Below, piece after piece: positions 33,969 through 47,209 of a stretch of 64,000 nt of DNA. Under the pieces are notes generated by a model. It worked only from the letters and a program-made list of their open reading frames with translations. It did no database searches and had not been told where the DNA came from. Both the position numbers and the translations under genes were made by a program. This DNA is from Riptortus pedestris (Eukaryota > Arthropoda > Insecta > Hemiptera > Alydidae), in assembly GCA_019009955.1 (NCBI GenBank), contig CM032228.1, positions 74,819,501-74,883,500 of the forward strand. Direction: 5' to 3'. Positions within the stretch are counted from its first letter, which is position 1, and each line of letters begins with the position of its first letter.

Positions 33969-34310
33969 AGCAGATTTCCCTTAAGGGAAATCAGCTATTG
34001 AGGTTGTACTCATGACGCGATTTTCGAAATTTTTCTTCAAATGTCCATCGATCCTACCCAGGAGATGACGAAAATGAGGTCCGTTCAAAATTGTATATAT
34101 ATATATATTTATATTTGTCTGTTACCGCTCTAGGAGTCGCAATTTTTGTTTGATCGTTGAGAGCTCTGGCGGCCGTTGCCGTAACTATACGTCCCTCGTG
34201 TATAGGTTTAGAGATTCCTCACTACTGCTGTTGTTATTAGGCAGATTTCTCTATTGTAATACTTCGCGTGGGAAATCTGCTTAGTTTACGCAGCCCCTGC
34301 GTGACGGACT
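33969..34310 (+). mobile_element. Family A element, recent insertion with 5-bp TSD
   Basis: A 342-bp short copy from AGCAGATTTCCC to GACGGACT, absent from copy 1. TTATT at 33964-33968 and 34311-34315 flanks it; the empty site in copy 1 has one TTATT (13521-13525). It retains both terminal structures: a 12-bp palindromic 5' end and a perfect ACGCAG-CCC-CTGCG(T) hairpin before the 3' end, plus a short TA array. The interior between about 34155 and 34240 is different from other copies (GAGAGCTCTGGCGGCCGTTG). Confidence 0.9.
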
Positions 34311-34539
34311 TTATTTTTAGTTCTAATTAAAATAGTTTTCATTATTATCACTATATAGGGTAATTATTTGTTATGTGCAATCAGTTAGTTTCCTTGTTAC
34401 GTGTTTTATATAAAACCTATCTAGTGTTTCTATATTTAGGAACCATCTGTCCCCTTCCACCCTCTGTCCCTCTGAAGGCCAGTTAGCTCAACCCCTCATT
34501 CTAGTTCCTGCTACTGAGTAAGAAGTCATTTTTTTTACT

Positions 34540-34629
34540 CATGAAGCGATTTTCGAAATTTGTTTTCAAATGTCCATCGATCTTATCTAGGAGATGACGA
34601 AAATGAAGTCCGTTCCAAACTGTATGCAC

Positions 34630-34661
<32 letters not shown>

Positions 34662-34662
34662 T
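34540..34662 (+). mobile_element. Family A left-end fragment, copy 2
   Basis: Counterpart of the left part of 13766-14439. Everything from the TA array to just before CGCTTTCCTTGGCAC is deleted here. Confidence 0.6.
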
Positions 34663-34829
34663 CTTTTCCGCTTTCCTTGGCACTATAACCTTCTTCTCCG
34701 GTGCAGTTATACGCCTGACATTTCGGAGCTTTCTTCACCATTCCTGTCCATTACTGAGGATTGGTGAGATATCCATTATTTTCCTGAAATTTTGTCCTTT
34801 CTCCCACCCTAAAGTGCCGTCTCTCTCAG

Positions 34830-35041
34830 TGTATATACTCCAGATATAAAACTGATTTATTACAAGTTGTCACAACTGTTTGTTTACGTTTCAGACACTT
34901 CCCCGGGTGGTTTCTTATTATCGTTTACATTTATTCACTTGATAATGACGGGGCTATTGTGTTACCAGTATGTAGATTTAACTCTTGTTAAACTTCACGA
35001 GGGAAATCTGCTTAGTTTACACAGCCCCTGCGTGATCTACT
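34830..35041 (+). mobile_element. Family A right-end segment, copy 2
   Basis: Counterpart of 14640-14858, ending GCGTGATCTACT. Confidence 0.55.
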
Positions 35042-35931
35042 TTTTTATTATTTGATTTACCTGCACGAGGTAAATCAAGTATTACCTTGTTGGGCTTGTT
35101 CTTAGAACTATATCCCACATCTACGTTTTTTTTTATTATTTTGCCCTCCTGTTAAGCCTTGACAACTTTATAGATTATTCCAATCAAATGTGGAGGCGCT
35201 CAATTAAATAATAACAACAGACCTAAATTGATTATTTCAAAAATCTTAGCGTTGTCGTTTTAAGCAATTAAATCCAAAAGCCTAGCCGAAATTAGTTTGG
35301 ACAGACTCAGAGAGGTTTAGACCCGATAATTCCTTGGAAATTTGAAAACTATTTTTTTTCTATAATCTATATAACATAAGAAAATAATTCTTTAATTTAA
35401 AAACAATTTTTGTGACCATACTTTCCAAAATCACTGAAGTAATACCCCGAATAGGTAAGAAGAATTTAATTAACTAGCTGCTATTAAGTACTTCACAAGC
35501 ATTATCAAATAGTTTGGAACCCTGGAATCACAAATGTCGTGTACTAAGAAAGATCGGTGTATCTTTCCTATTTAACTAATGCCTCTAAATGGATAACTGT
35601 TGTTACAAAAAGAAAATTTTCAGAGTTTTCCTGACTAAGTTAAAATATATCCTTTCTACTAACGAGAAAGATTTGTACGTGAGGGGATTAAGGAAAGGAT
35701 TTACATAAAACTGCCGTTTCTGAGAAAAGAAACCCTTTTATTTCAAGATCAACCTAGTTTTGGCCGTGATATGTGTCTCGCTGCCCGAAATTCGTAATCT
35801 GGATGGTGGACCTAAACCTTGTCCGAACAAATCGTTTTTTCAGGGAGACAGATGTCCATGCATATGTTGGGAGCAGATGAAACAAGATGCACTTAGATAG
35901 ACGCAAGGTTCAGAATGGTAGATAAGATAAA
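35042..35931. other. Unassigned AT-rich sequence, copy 2
   Basis: Counterpart of 14859-15748; nothing recognised. Confidence 0.45.
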
Positions 35932-36771
35932 AGTCCGTCACGCAGGAACTGTGTAAACTAAGCAGATTTCTCAAGTGCTGGTATAACATACTTACAATAT
36001 CCAAAAAAAAAACAAAAAAAAAACGATTAGTAGAAGAAGGAGGAGAGGTCAATAGAGGATGAAAACAACAAAGTGCGAATAACTCGCTGAATACTTGAAC
36101 TACAAAGAAGATCATTAATCAAGAACTACAATTGTAAATCATTAATGGTTTAACGAGATTGGTTCTATATCATATAATGATATGACTCATAATAGAAATA
36201 TTTTGAATTCTTGAACCCCCCCCCTCTCTTTAGCGCCTCTATTCCATGCCCGATTTCTGCCAATATGGAATGTGACCTTTACTATTGACTACTAATGGTC
36301 AAATTTAGAGTATGGTAAAAATCAAATAAACATTGTCGAAACGAGAGCGTAAAAACATAATAGATGACGTCATACAACGAATTTGCATGATCTCACATAA
36401 TAAAGGTCTCTTGACACAAAATTTGATATTTAAGCTTAGACTATAGTCGTTGAAGATATAACAGCGTATTGCTATTCAGACATGAGCAAATATCTCGGGT
36501 AATATTCCAGATGTAGAATAAAGCTATTATAACAACATTTATAGACAATTAAATGTGCAATAAGACACTCTGCTCTACACATTTTCGGTATGCGGTTCAT
36601 AATAACGGAAATTTTTGAAATTTCTAAATCCTTACCTCTAATCCCTGCACCGGCTACTTGTCTGATTTCAGCCATTAACGAACTTGGCTCTAGCGGTCAA
36701 AATTGTTCTCTGATTGTTACCAAACTCGATATTTAAACGTTTTATGTAAAAATGAAGACCAAGTTCGTTAA

Positions 36772-36824
<53 letters not shown>

Positions 36825-36933
36825 CAATTTTGAACGGACATCATTTTCGTTATTTCCTGGGGATAGGATCGATTGACATTGGAAGAATTTTTTCTAAACT
36901 CCCATTATAAGTTCAACCTAATGGAAATCTGCT
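35932..36933 (-). mobile_element. Family A element, complete, copy 2
   Basis: Counterpart of 15749-16757 with a shorter TA array (36774-36821). Confidence 0.75.
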
Positions 36934-38765
36934 AAAATATCTTCTTTTGTGTACAGTTTTCTAGAGAAATGTATACAAACAAAAAAAATTTGAAAAACGG
37001 GTATTTGTTGTGTTCGGGAATCAAAAGGAAAACTTGTCAGTCTCTTTGTTTGGAGTTTCTTGCTTAAAACATTAGCTGTGAAACATATCTCCAGGGTCAT
37101 GTATAGGGCGTCCCGCCTGGTCTTAGCGAATTCACGGTTGACGCTTGTCCTGTGCGGGAAACCTTTTTTCCAGAAATAGTTGATATTTTATTGTTTTGGT
37201 TTCTATAAGTACCTATACAGAATTTATTGTTTCTTGAAAAAAGTTCTGAAAATAAGTTCTTCCTGTACATGTCTCCGGGGACATGTACTGCATAGCGGTT
37301 AATTCTAATTGACTACAGTGCGGTATCTGCATCAATTAAGAAATCCCACTGGCCCCGGAAGGTAAAATTGGAGAATGTCTTAATGAAAACCATGTGCAGC
37401 AGAGAACCTGATAAGAAAAGTGAAACATGTAATCACTCTTTGTATCCTGGGTATTCCCTAGAGTGTTTTAATGAAATACATAACTAAATTCCGTATTTTT
37501 AAAGTTTTACTGTAGACATTTTTGTCATGGCATTTTTTTAATTTCTTTTAAAACTACAGGTAAAATAATATAAATTCTATTTTTTCTTATTTGCCAACAT
37601 TTTTTCTGGCCCATCACATGAACCACCTGCTTTAGTCATAACTAACGGTCCCACAAAGTAATCTGAAGAAATGAAAGATGCAGAAGCATTCCTTGGAGTA
37701 GGGTTGATTTTTTTTGTAACGACAATAATTTTTCAAGATACATGTTGCCAGGAACATGAGAGGGAGGGAGATCAAGTGCATGTCACCTGCGACTGGGAGG
37801 TAGACGGAATCAAATCCAAGCCGCAGTTAACGTGTTAAGTACTACTATACGACCATCTAATATAAAGTGTTACCGAAATAAAAATTCTCTGAAAGATCAA
37901 TTCCCTTTTTTGTTCACATTTTTTGCTCCAGAGAAAAGCGAGAGAATCATTTTGATAACAAGATATCGTCGTATTTCAAGGGAGGTGTTTGGTGAGTGGG
38001 GCGCTGCTTCCAACTAAACTACCTCCTTGACAACTAACCGTCAACCTGCCAGTGATGTTCCAGACTCCGGCCTGTGCACAGTTTTCTCTGGAGACATTTG
38101 GTTATATCATATTGTGAGTAGCAGCAGTTAGTGGGGTTTTTACACTAGTTCAAGATTTTTGTATCCACAGCCTACACGTGGTAATAGATCTCGTGAACGA
38201 GTTTCACGGGAACGAACAACAAGGGAGTAAGATGGTCTAAAGGTCCTGTACTGGTTTGCCGTGGCCTTCTTCATCATATCATCTAATAATAAAGGCATCA
38301 ACAGGAAAATTCCATTCACACCATTAATACAGAAAATAGGGAATTCCATTCGAAAGCAAAGTTGTTAGATAGTCATTACTCTGTAGAAGCTGATTAATGA
38401 TAGTCTATTAGCCAGTATGATTATGCAGACTACAAACTTTATCCACTCTTCAGTCTTGTATGCTGTATGTGAGAATAAAGACTAGGGAAGAGGAAGTTCA
38501 AGAATACAACAACCACATTCTTTATATGAGCAATGGAAATCCCGCGTGGAACAGATCAACATTTTTGATATTCTTAGCAAAGGAACTTTTTTGGTGAGTA
38601 CCTTCCACAGCGCAATAATTTTGGGGAAAAATTAGTCTCGAAAAGAATGGCAAAGAGCATATGAACAAGGATGGCGCAGTTGGGAGCCTAACTGGAAGGA
38701 ACAGATGTCAACTATGCCTGAAACAGATAAAATATATATACGTTTTCGATCCCACTGATTAGAAT

Positions 38766-38766
<1 letters not shown>
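36934..38766. other. Unassigned sequence, copy 2
   Basis: Counterpart of 16758-18540. It runs directly into the TA array because the family A fragment of copy 1 is missing. Confidence 0.45.
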
Positions 38767-38817
<51 letters not shown>

Positions 38818-38870
38818 TAGCTCAGATACCCGGCTTCGCTCGGGAATTCATTTGAAATTTTGCATTCGTT
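38767..38870 (+). repeat. (TA)n array and family B head fragment
   Basis: TA array to 38815 followed by CTCAGATACCCGGCTTCGCT. Same arrangement as copy 1 at 18764-18870. Confidence 0.6.
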
Positions 38871-39942
38871 ATTTTTTATTTAAATACTTTATTAGATTTT
38901 ATTTATTTTGTTAACTAATTTCTCTAATAATTTCCAAAGGTATTTTCACGGATATATTATTTTTTATGAAGTTTCTCTGAAAATGATATTTCATCTTCTT
39001 TCAGTTAACAAAAAAAAACCTACTTTTTTGTTTGCAACGTAAGTTTGTCATTCATGCCTCTTTGAAATACAATTAATATATTTTCTAACGGCTGTATCAT
39101 TTTGATATTTGTGACCTGGAATGTGTCTCTTGGAAGAGCGTCGTCAAAAAGTTATTTGCGTTGTCTAAAGTTGCCTATGAGAGAAATTAAGGAACCAAGA
39201 AAGACTTTTGAAATAAGGTCCCTTATCCTAAGAATTTGGATTATAAAAATTTTTAATTTACGTTTTTTAAGCAGCAAATTAGTTTAAGGGGAGGAGGTGT
39301 CTTGGGGGAGCAAGGGATAGGAAAAGGGAAAACAGCTAATTTATATATTTCTATTGGAAAGCGGAAAATTGCTGCATAACTTTTCTTGTTTATGATTTTT
39401 TTTGTTTTTTTAATGCCTATTAAACTTGGAACTTGGGATATAAAATGCCTACAAAAATTGTGAATCAATCCATAAGCCATGAAAGGAAGTTCTGGAGATA
39501 TGTTAATTTCTCCAACGTCATTAGAGATGAAAAATATTTCTTTAAGATAATTTTTTTTTCCAATTATTATGATACAAAAATTTACTCTATTGGTTTTACA
39601 TCAATCCTTTAAAAATGGAAGAATGGAGATAAATACAAGAAGATATTTTCTTTTCTGACCTATGACAGTTCTTACAATTAGTAAGTAGTATTTTTTTTGT
39701 AAACTATCCATAAGTATAGACACAGTCATTAATATAAACATATAACTTAACACGGTATCTTATAATTTACTTCAACATATTCATAGTGGCATTTGAAGGA
39801 AATTCACATAGTTCGCAGGATTGCTACAATGTGGGTATTTGTAAATATTATTTCTAGGAACGATAGTATTTGGCGAAACTCAATGAGTACTACCCATAGA
39901 ATTTTGAATCATATTAATGACCGTTATATTATGTAGCTACGA
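38871..39942. other. Unassigned AT-rich sequence, copy 2
   Basis: Counterpart of 18871-19960; no supported gene. Confidence 0.45.
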
Positions 39943-40706
39943 AACTCCGCTTCTGATCAAAATCACCTACTAGAAGGGGAGGTGGTTAGAGGGGACGGAA
40001 ATGAAAAATAAATTCCAGAATTCGAAATATCTCCTTTATTTCTATACATGTTTCCCGTAACATGAATAATAACTGAAATATATGGATTTTATAGTTTTTG
40101 GCTTTTAGTAAACACCAACTCCTACTCATGACAGATTAACAACAAGCTGTTATATCATGGACCAATTCATTCCGAGGTCAAAACCCATATATTGTTTTCA
40201 TTCAGCTTCTACTTTATGAGATCCACGCAAATACATTATGTAATGACGTTATCAATTGTGACTTTCCGTTTTTTACTCGAAAATGTTTATTTGATCTACA
40301 TCACACTTGATATTTTACTGTTTTATTCAGCACCATTTGTTATTGGCTGAAATCGGACTCTGGAATATTGGGGGTTTAGAGGGTGGATTCGAAAATTCAA
40401 AATATCTCCATTAATATGAGTCAGATGGGAAAACTATTGAATCAATCTTATTTAAATATCCATGCCCTACAATTTTTGTTCTTTGCTCATTTTCGTAACT
40501 CAAGTATTAATTTCATAGCTCATGCATTAAGCGAGTTATTCGCGCTTTCTTTTTTTTACCATCCAGTAACACCCCTCCCCCCCCCCCACGTCTACTCTTC
40601 AAGGTTTTTTAGATAGAAACAGAGAATATTTGGTGAGAAGATCACGAGTGTGCTATATCAGCTCGTGGGAAATCTGCTTAGTTTATGCAGCCCCTGCGTA
40701 AAGGCC
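39943..40706 (+). mobile_element. Family A right half, copy 2
   Basis: Counterpart of 19961-20709, ending GCAGCCCCTGCGTAAAGGCC. Confidence 0.55.
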
Positions 40707-41260
40707 TTTTTTTTTCTTCTTTTTTTTCAATTTATCGATAACTCTATACATCGCGGTGAGCGGTATTTAATGCTTAAATACGACGTATTGGTTTCTTGGA
40801 AACTAGAAGAGTGGTTATGGAAAACTTTAAATTTTCAAGTTAGTAGGACATGGATACAAAATGTCACTTTATTACAGAATTTAATTTTCTACAGGTATTT
40901 TTGAATATAAGTATTCTCTTTCTCAAATATTATTTAAGATTCCCTTGAGGGAAATCTGCTAAAAAACTTTATGGTAAAAGCTATTTCTCACTCTATGAAG
41001 ACTGCATTCACATAAATAAATAATAAATATCCCAAATTAATTTAAAAAATACAGGGAGGCCAAAATTACTACAAAAATCCAGATTTCTCCGTATCTAATA
41101 AATATATTAATTACTTGCACCTTCTTAACGTGGCTTTTTTTTTATCCAATGCATCGGAGTGGATATGCCATTTAAGATTTTAAAATAAATAAATTTTAAA
41201 TTAATAAAATTCCAAAAAATGTTTGTATATTTAATTTAACAGGATCACAAGAAAGCCACG

Positions 41261-41416
41261 GTTTCCCGCCTGGGCAATAGGGTTTTATTTAGTGACGAAT
41301 TTATTAAATAAAATGCTTCGCCCAACCCTCATTAGAAAAGGGTGGTAACCTGTAGATAACCCGTTCCATTTAGCCATAGTAGCAAAAAGTGGAAGTTAAT
41401 AATTAATAAAGAAAGA
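41261..41416 (+). repeat. tRNA-derived SINE, 5'-truncated, copy 2
   Basis: Counterpart of 21267-21411. The tail here is longer and keeps GTTAATAATTAATAAAG. Confidence 0.7.
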
Positions 41417-42229
41417 AAGAAAGGCACGTGGTGCCCAATCTGCTTTGTTTTTAAATTGGCGTTTTCAGCTGGTTAAAATGGTTCTAGGCATATTATCGAA
41501 TATTCCGTCAATTCCGTATTTAATAATGCTACAGTTCTCAAGTTGGAGACTTGTTCCTCCCGAAGCTGCTAAGCTAAATAAACAGCGGGAGACGTTGATT
41601 TTCATTTTACTATTTGATTGTGTCCTTTGACCCTAGTTCAGCCATTAAGCTGGTATTATTTTCATGAAATCCTAATGAAACTTTGAGGCAGGCCTGCCAA
41701 CAGACACCAGCTACATTGACTAAATTCTCTAACAGATCTTGGGACAGAACTTAGTTTTCAAGTTGTCTGTGGCTTGTACACAGATTCGGAATCCCAGTTA
41801 ACCCTTGCCATGCCCTCTGGAATTAATCTAATACCAATTCAAACACTAGCCTCAATCATAATATTTCCTCGTTTTGTATGGAACTGTTTTCTTTTTTATG
41901 CAATTCCCAAATTTCATAATAAAAATACATCACCATTACGCAGGTTCTCCAAAATCCTAAATTAATTAAATTTCAAATTAAACAAGTTGCAACTTGTCGA
42001 TTCGATGAATTAGATACGGAAATACTTTACGTAACCTTCAACTGATAAATATGGATATCTCAATGTGCGTATATTTTCCTGTTACTTCAGAAACTCTGAA
42101 TACATATTTCCTTTCTGATAAACCGAAAATTAGAGGTTTAGAATTACTAGTGGAGAATTTCATTTCTGTTATTAAGGAATACTAACGCAATGTACTTCAG
42201 TTGGATGTTTTATTTTGTGCATAATGTGA

Positions 42230-42395
42230 TAAGAGATGACGAAAAAAAGTGATATAAGAGAAGACGAATAAATAGTGAGGAAAGAAATGACGAATGATAA
42301 GTGATATAAGATACGTTGAATAAAAATGATATAGCAAACGGTAAATATAAAGTGATTAAGAATAAAGCCCGATATATGACGTGAAGAATAAAACG
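42230..42395 (+). repeat. Minisatellite, copy 2 (shorter)
   Basis: Same unit as 22220-22520 with about 120 bp fewer. Confidence 0.7.
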
Positions 42396-42429
42396 TTCTG
42401 TAACAAATGATTAATGATGTTCCACGAAA

Positions 42430-43464
42430 AGCAGATTTCCCAAGTCTTGGTCTGACACATTAATAATCTTATTTAAGCAGACTTCCCTTAAGGGAAATCA
42501 GTTATTGAGGTCGTACTCATGATGCGATTTTCAAAACATTTCATCAAATATCCATCGATCCTACCCAGGAAATGAGCTCCGTTCAAAATTATATGTGTGC
42601 CTGTTAATGCTCTAGCGGTCGCAACTTTTCTTTGATCGTTACCAAACTCGATATTTAAACTTTTATGCAATAAGACAGATCAAGTTCGTTAATGGCTGAA
42701 ATTGGACCAGTGGGAGGGGGGGATTTTCGAAAATTCGAAATATCTCCGTTACTATACTTCGGATCAAAAAATTGTATAGAACCAATCTTATTGTAAATTA
42801 AATTTACTATAAATATTGTTTTATACATTTATTCACTATCTGGAATATTAACCGTGTTATTTGGATTTTTCAGTTTTCAGCCTTCAACTAACCCCCTCTT
42901 CTTCTCACGTTACATAAAAAAAAAAAACTCTGTTATGTAATAAACCACATTATTCGAAACTTAAATACCATAAATTGTTTTCCAGAGACCTTTAGTATAC
43001 GAGATAAATGCAAATATGTTATGGTTACCCCCCCCCCTTTTTAAATTTTCTGTCTACTAAATGTTGATTGATTGAGATAAAAATTATTCTGTTCCATTAT
43101 AAATTACAGTACTAGATATAGTAAATAGATTTCAATAATATTAATATGTTATATTCGGATATATGTCCGTAATTGTTTTCTTTCCTGAAAGAAGTTGGCA
43201 CACCTGTTTGTTTATGTTTCAGGTGCTTCCCATCTGGAGGCTTCTTATTATCGTTTGTATTTATTCACTTGATGTTGACGGTGCTATTGTGTTAGCAGTA
43301 TGTAGATTTATCTATTGTTAAACATTACGAGGGAAATCTGCTTAGCTTACACAGCCCCTGCGTCACGGACTTCTTTCTATTTCTAAAACCGATGAGTATA
43401 ATTGGGTTTTTACAGAAGGCTGTTTGCAAGGATGTACTAAAAACTCTCTTAATGTTTGAGTTAA

Positions 43465-43538
<74 letters not shown>

Positions 43539-44328
43539 ACAATTGTAGAGCATCAACAAGATCATTTCTATAGCATTTTTCGATACGACTCATAATGACG
43601 GAAATATTATGAATTTTAGAATCCCTCCCTTTTCATTGTCTGGTTTAAGCCAATAACTAATATGACCAATAATGCTGAGTAAATGAATTAATTGTCGAGT
43701 TTGGTATTGATCAAATAAACATTTTCGAGTTAAGAACGTAAAATCTTAATTGTTGGCGTCATCAAACAAGGTATTTTCAAGTACCTCATCTAATACATAT
43801 CTCTTCTGAATAATATTTTTTTTTATTTAACCATCAAATAAAGTAATTATATAACAGAGTATAGTTATTGCGACAGGAATACGAAGAGGGGTTTACTGAA
43901 TGGCTGAAAACTAAAAGAAATCTAAATATCTAGGTTATTATTGAAGATTGAGAATAAATCTATATAACAATTATAGGTAATTGAATTTTCAATAATATGT
44001 GTTCTATACAATGTTTCGATCCACCGTATGATAACGGGAATATTTCGATGATAAATGTTCCTAAATCCCTCCCCCCCCCACTTTACTACCCTCTCCCGGT
44101 CCAATTTTAGACGTTAACAAAATAGATATTTAGAATTACATAAAACACTTATTTATCAGTTCGGTAACGATAAAGAAAAATTGCGGCTATTACAGTTCGA
44201 GTTATAGAGAAATATATACAATTTTGAAAGGACATCATTTGTTCACCTCCTTGGTAGGATCGATGGGCATTTGATCGGCTGAAACGGGTACAACCTCAGT
44301 AGCTGATTTACCTTAAGGGAAATCTGCC
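42430..44328 (-). mobile_element. Family A element (outer), copy 2, split
   Basis: Counterpart of 22541-24388, with an expanded TA array at 43470-43532 where copy 1 has only AATATATAGATATAAACC. Confidence 0.6.
42476..43371 (+). mobile_element. Family A element, nested, copy 2
   Basis: AGCAGACTTCCC to GTCACGGACT, 896 bp, without a TA array. Counterpart of 22594-23485. Confidence 0.7.
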
Positions 44329-45222
44329 AAAAGTGATACAAGAGAAGGTGATTAAAAATTGAAGTAAGAGATAGCAAATAGAAAAGTGGTATAAGAGATG
44401 ACGAATAAAAAGTGATATAAAAGAATATAAAGTCACTAACTGTATTAGCGATGTTTCGGGGAATCTCTTTCTTTCATGAATGACTAAAACAATTAAAATG
44501 TCGAAAAGAATTATTTTAAAATAATAATAGAGTACTAGCTAAAGAATAATATTAACACAAATAAATTAAACAGCGTTGAATGATGGACAATATTGATTCA
44601 TATTGACAAGATTGACAATATTGAATTATTGTCAACTATAAATGCAGGAGTTTTTGATTTTGCAAGTCTGCTGTGACGGCAGAATTATATATTTGCTACT
44701 TTAATGAATATATCCATTATATATAATGAATATTTCTAAACACTCATGAATAATTAGCATGAGAGGGAACTGACGTTTGAATCTAATTATATTAGAGAAT
44801 AGTTGAATGGATTTCTCTCTCAATAAACTGTTTTTCAATGGATTTAATCATTGTCTGACGGAATTCATAATTATTCCTAGAATTCTCTGAAATTCACTTG
44901 ACTTATTATAAATGATAGGATGAACTCAAACAATACAAAGTTTATTGATTTGATCTGCATCTATGCACTATATGCTCTCTATATGAGAGTAGTAAGGGGA
45001 TGAAAAATCAATGGATCCAAGACGACACAACAGATAACTATAAAAACGCGAAAAAAATCATACTTTTGTTCGTTTTAATTAATTACCCCTGGGCAATTTT
45101 AGCAGATTTTCCTTAAGGGAAATCAGCTATTGAGGTTGTACTCATGACAGAATTTTCGAAATTTTTCTTCAAATGTCCATCGATCCTACCTAGGAGATGA
45201 CGAAAATGAAGTCCGTTAAAAA

Positions 45223-45271
<49 letters not shown>

Positions 45272-45274
<3 letters not shown>

Positions 45275-47118
45275 GGTGTCCCCAAACCAAACGGCCAAAC
45301 TTCAGGGATCGATAGAGGATCGAAAAACTAAGAAAAAAAGTCCTCTGGCATATGCCTCGTTTTCGCTTCGTTTTTGAGAAAATCACAAAAAACTGAAAAT
45401 AGTTGTGCAAAAAGTGTATTTTTTTTTAATAATGTATTTAAATTACAAAAAACTATTGGCTTTTTGAGTAAGCTTCATTTTTTTATTTACTAGGAGTAAA
45501 TTCAGAAAACATAAATATTCTCACGCTTTCCTAATCAATAAAACGTCTAGGTTGAGTGTTTAAACTTAAAAAGAAAGGATTAAAATGTTTACTATCATTT
45601 TAATCCTTTTTGGGGGGAATCCAGCCTCGCATTCTCACATTAGTGGTGTTGCTAGTACTGTTCAGTGAAGTCAACAAATATGGCTAGATTTACCAACGCT
45701 GAATACGCGGACATAGTCTACGTCTACGGATTCTGCGATGGCAATGCACGTCAGGCAGTTCGGGAATATCGCAGACGGTTTCCTGACCGAAAAACCCCAC
45801 CCAGAGGTGTTTTTACCAGCACTTTCAGAAGGCTTCGAGAGACTGGGTCCTTCTCATGTAATCGTCGTGGAAACCGTATGCAGGCTCCGATGGAAGCCGA
45901 CCTGAGGTGGAGGGTGAGGATAATGAGGCACTTCAATACCAACCCTGGCACAAGCGTCCGGAGAGCTGCTTCAGTTCTAAGCATACCAAAGACAATCATT
46001 TGGCGCACATTAAGGACTGACAGCAGGCATGCTTACCATGTACAAAAGGTACAAAATTTAATACCCGCTGATTATCCCCGCCGATTAAATTTTTGTAATT
46101 GGTACAAAGAACAATTGCAAAACGATGTAAACTTAAGTTCGAAAGTAATCTGGACGGACGAAGCGACTTTTACACGTGCGGGCATATTCAATCAAAGAAA
46201 CTACCACCTTTGGGCACATGAAAATCCCCGCGCTGTTAGAGAATTTCACTACCAGCATGAGTTTTCTGTAAACGTGTGGGTCGGTCTTTGTTATAATCGC
46301 ATAATAGGTATTTTTACCTGCTCGACTTCACGCTGAAAGTTATCATCTATTCCTGGAGAATGACTTACGGGCACTTTTGGAAGATATCTCTTTGGAAACA
46401 AGGCTTGAGAGCTGGTTTCAACTCGATGGTTGTCCTGCACATTACGGAAGGGGCGTACGAGACTGGTTGTACATCAACTACCTAGGTCGCTGGATAGGAC
46501 GAGGTGGCCTCCCCGGTCTCCGGACCTCACGCCACTAGATTTCTTCGTGTGGGGGGATGACCTCTTCGAGCGCATCAGAATGGTTTGCAACCAGCTCACC
46601 GCAGAACAATGTTTAGATGCAGTGCGATCTGTGAGTACGCGATGTGATGCGTGTATTGCAGCGAGAGGCCAGCACTTCGAACAACATTTACGTTGACGCT
46701 TTAGAAATTAACGATGTAATTTTAGAGAAGGTAAAACCTTCAAAATTTTCAGGGTTTTTTTTCTCACTAAGGTAGACCCATATAAAAACTGAAACATTTA
46801 TGTTTTCCAAGTAAGAATATTTAATTATTTTATTAATTTTCTAAATTTTTAATCTTTTTTTATGTTCTAATCTTCAGTTATTGTTCATAATGTTATCTAC
46901 TTTAAATAGGTAATTGTATTGGAATAACATTTATTGCTAAAATTCATTCAAGGAATAAAATCCGCTCTTCCATTGGCCTTAACTAGTTTTTGCACAACTA
47001 TTTTTAGTTTTTTGTGATTTTCTCGAAAACGAAGTGAAAACGAGGTATATACCAGAGGACTTTTTGTTTTAGTTTTTCGATCCTCTATCGATCCCTAAAG
47101 TTTGGCCGTTTGGTTTGG

Positions 47119-47119
<1 letters not shown>
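45272..47119 (+). mobile_element. Mariner-like (DUF4817-type) DNA transposon in a TA array
   Basis: Starts CAGGGTGTCCCCAAACC immediately after TATATA. Terminal inverted repeats of about 140 bp pair 45279-45414 with 46985-47119 (CCAAACGGCCAAACTT.., ..ATCGATAGAGGATCGAAAAA.., ..AATAGTTGTGCAAAAA). The last eight or so bases (CAGGGTGT) are missing at the right end, where TA repeat follows directly. Insertion at TA fits the Tc1/mariner rule. It encodes a broken transposase. Confidence 0.85.
45680..46696 (+). pseudogene. Mariner-like transposase, frameshifted
   Basis: ATG at 45680. N-terminus FTNAEYADIVYVYGFCDGN with REYRRRFPDR is the DUF4817-type helix-turn-helix found in many insect transposases. 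A second DNA-binding segment (TSVRRAASVLSIPKTIIWRT) follows. The first catalytic D is in IWTDEATFTRAG (residue 160, 46157). The first frame stops at 46334-46336. Shifted one frame, the sequence continues as ARLHAESYHLFLEN and reaches LDGCPAHYGRGVRDWL, the second D (46425). Another shift near 46500 leads to WPPRSPDLTPLDFFVWG, the third D region. At least two frameshifts and a small loss around the third motif make it inactive. It is otherwise well preserved. Confidence 0.85.

Positions 47120-47120
<1 letters not shown>

Positions 47121-47206
<86 letters not shown>
47121..47206. repeat. (TA)n microsatellite
   Basis: 86-bp TA run at the right edge of the mariner-like element, part of the family A host. 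Confidence 0.95.

Positions 47207-47209
<3 letters not shown>

Noticed and set aside
33969..34310. Family A as a canonical Helitron
   Set aside because: The 3' hairpin is suggestive, but there is no TC start or CTRR end, and the occupied/empty comparison shows a 5-bp target duplication, which Helitrons do not make.
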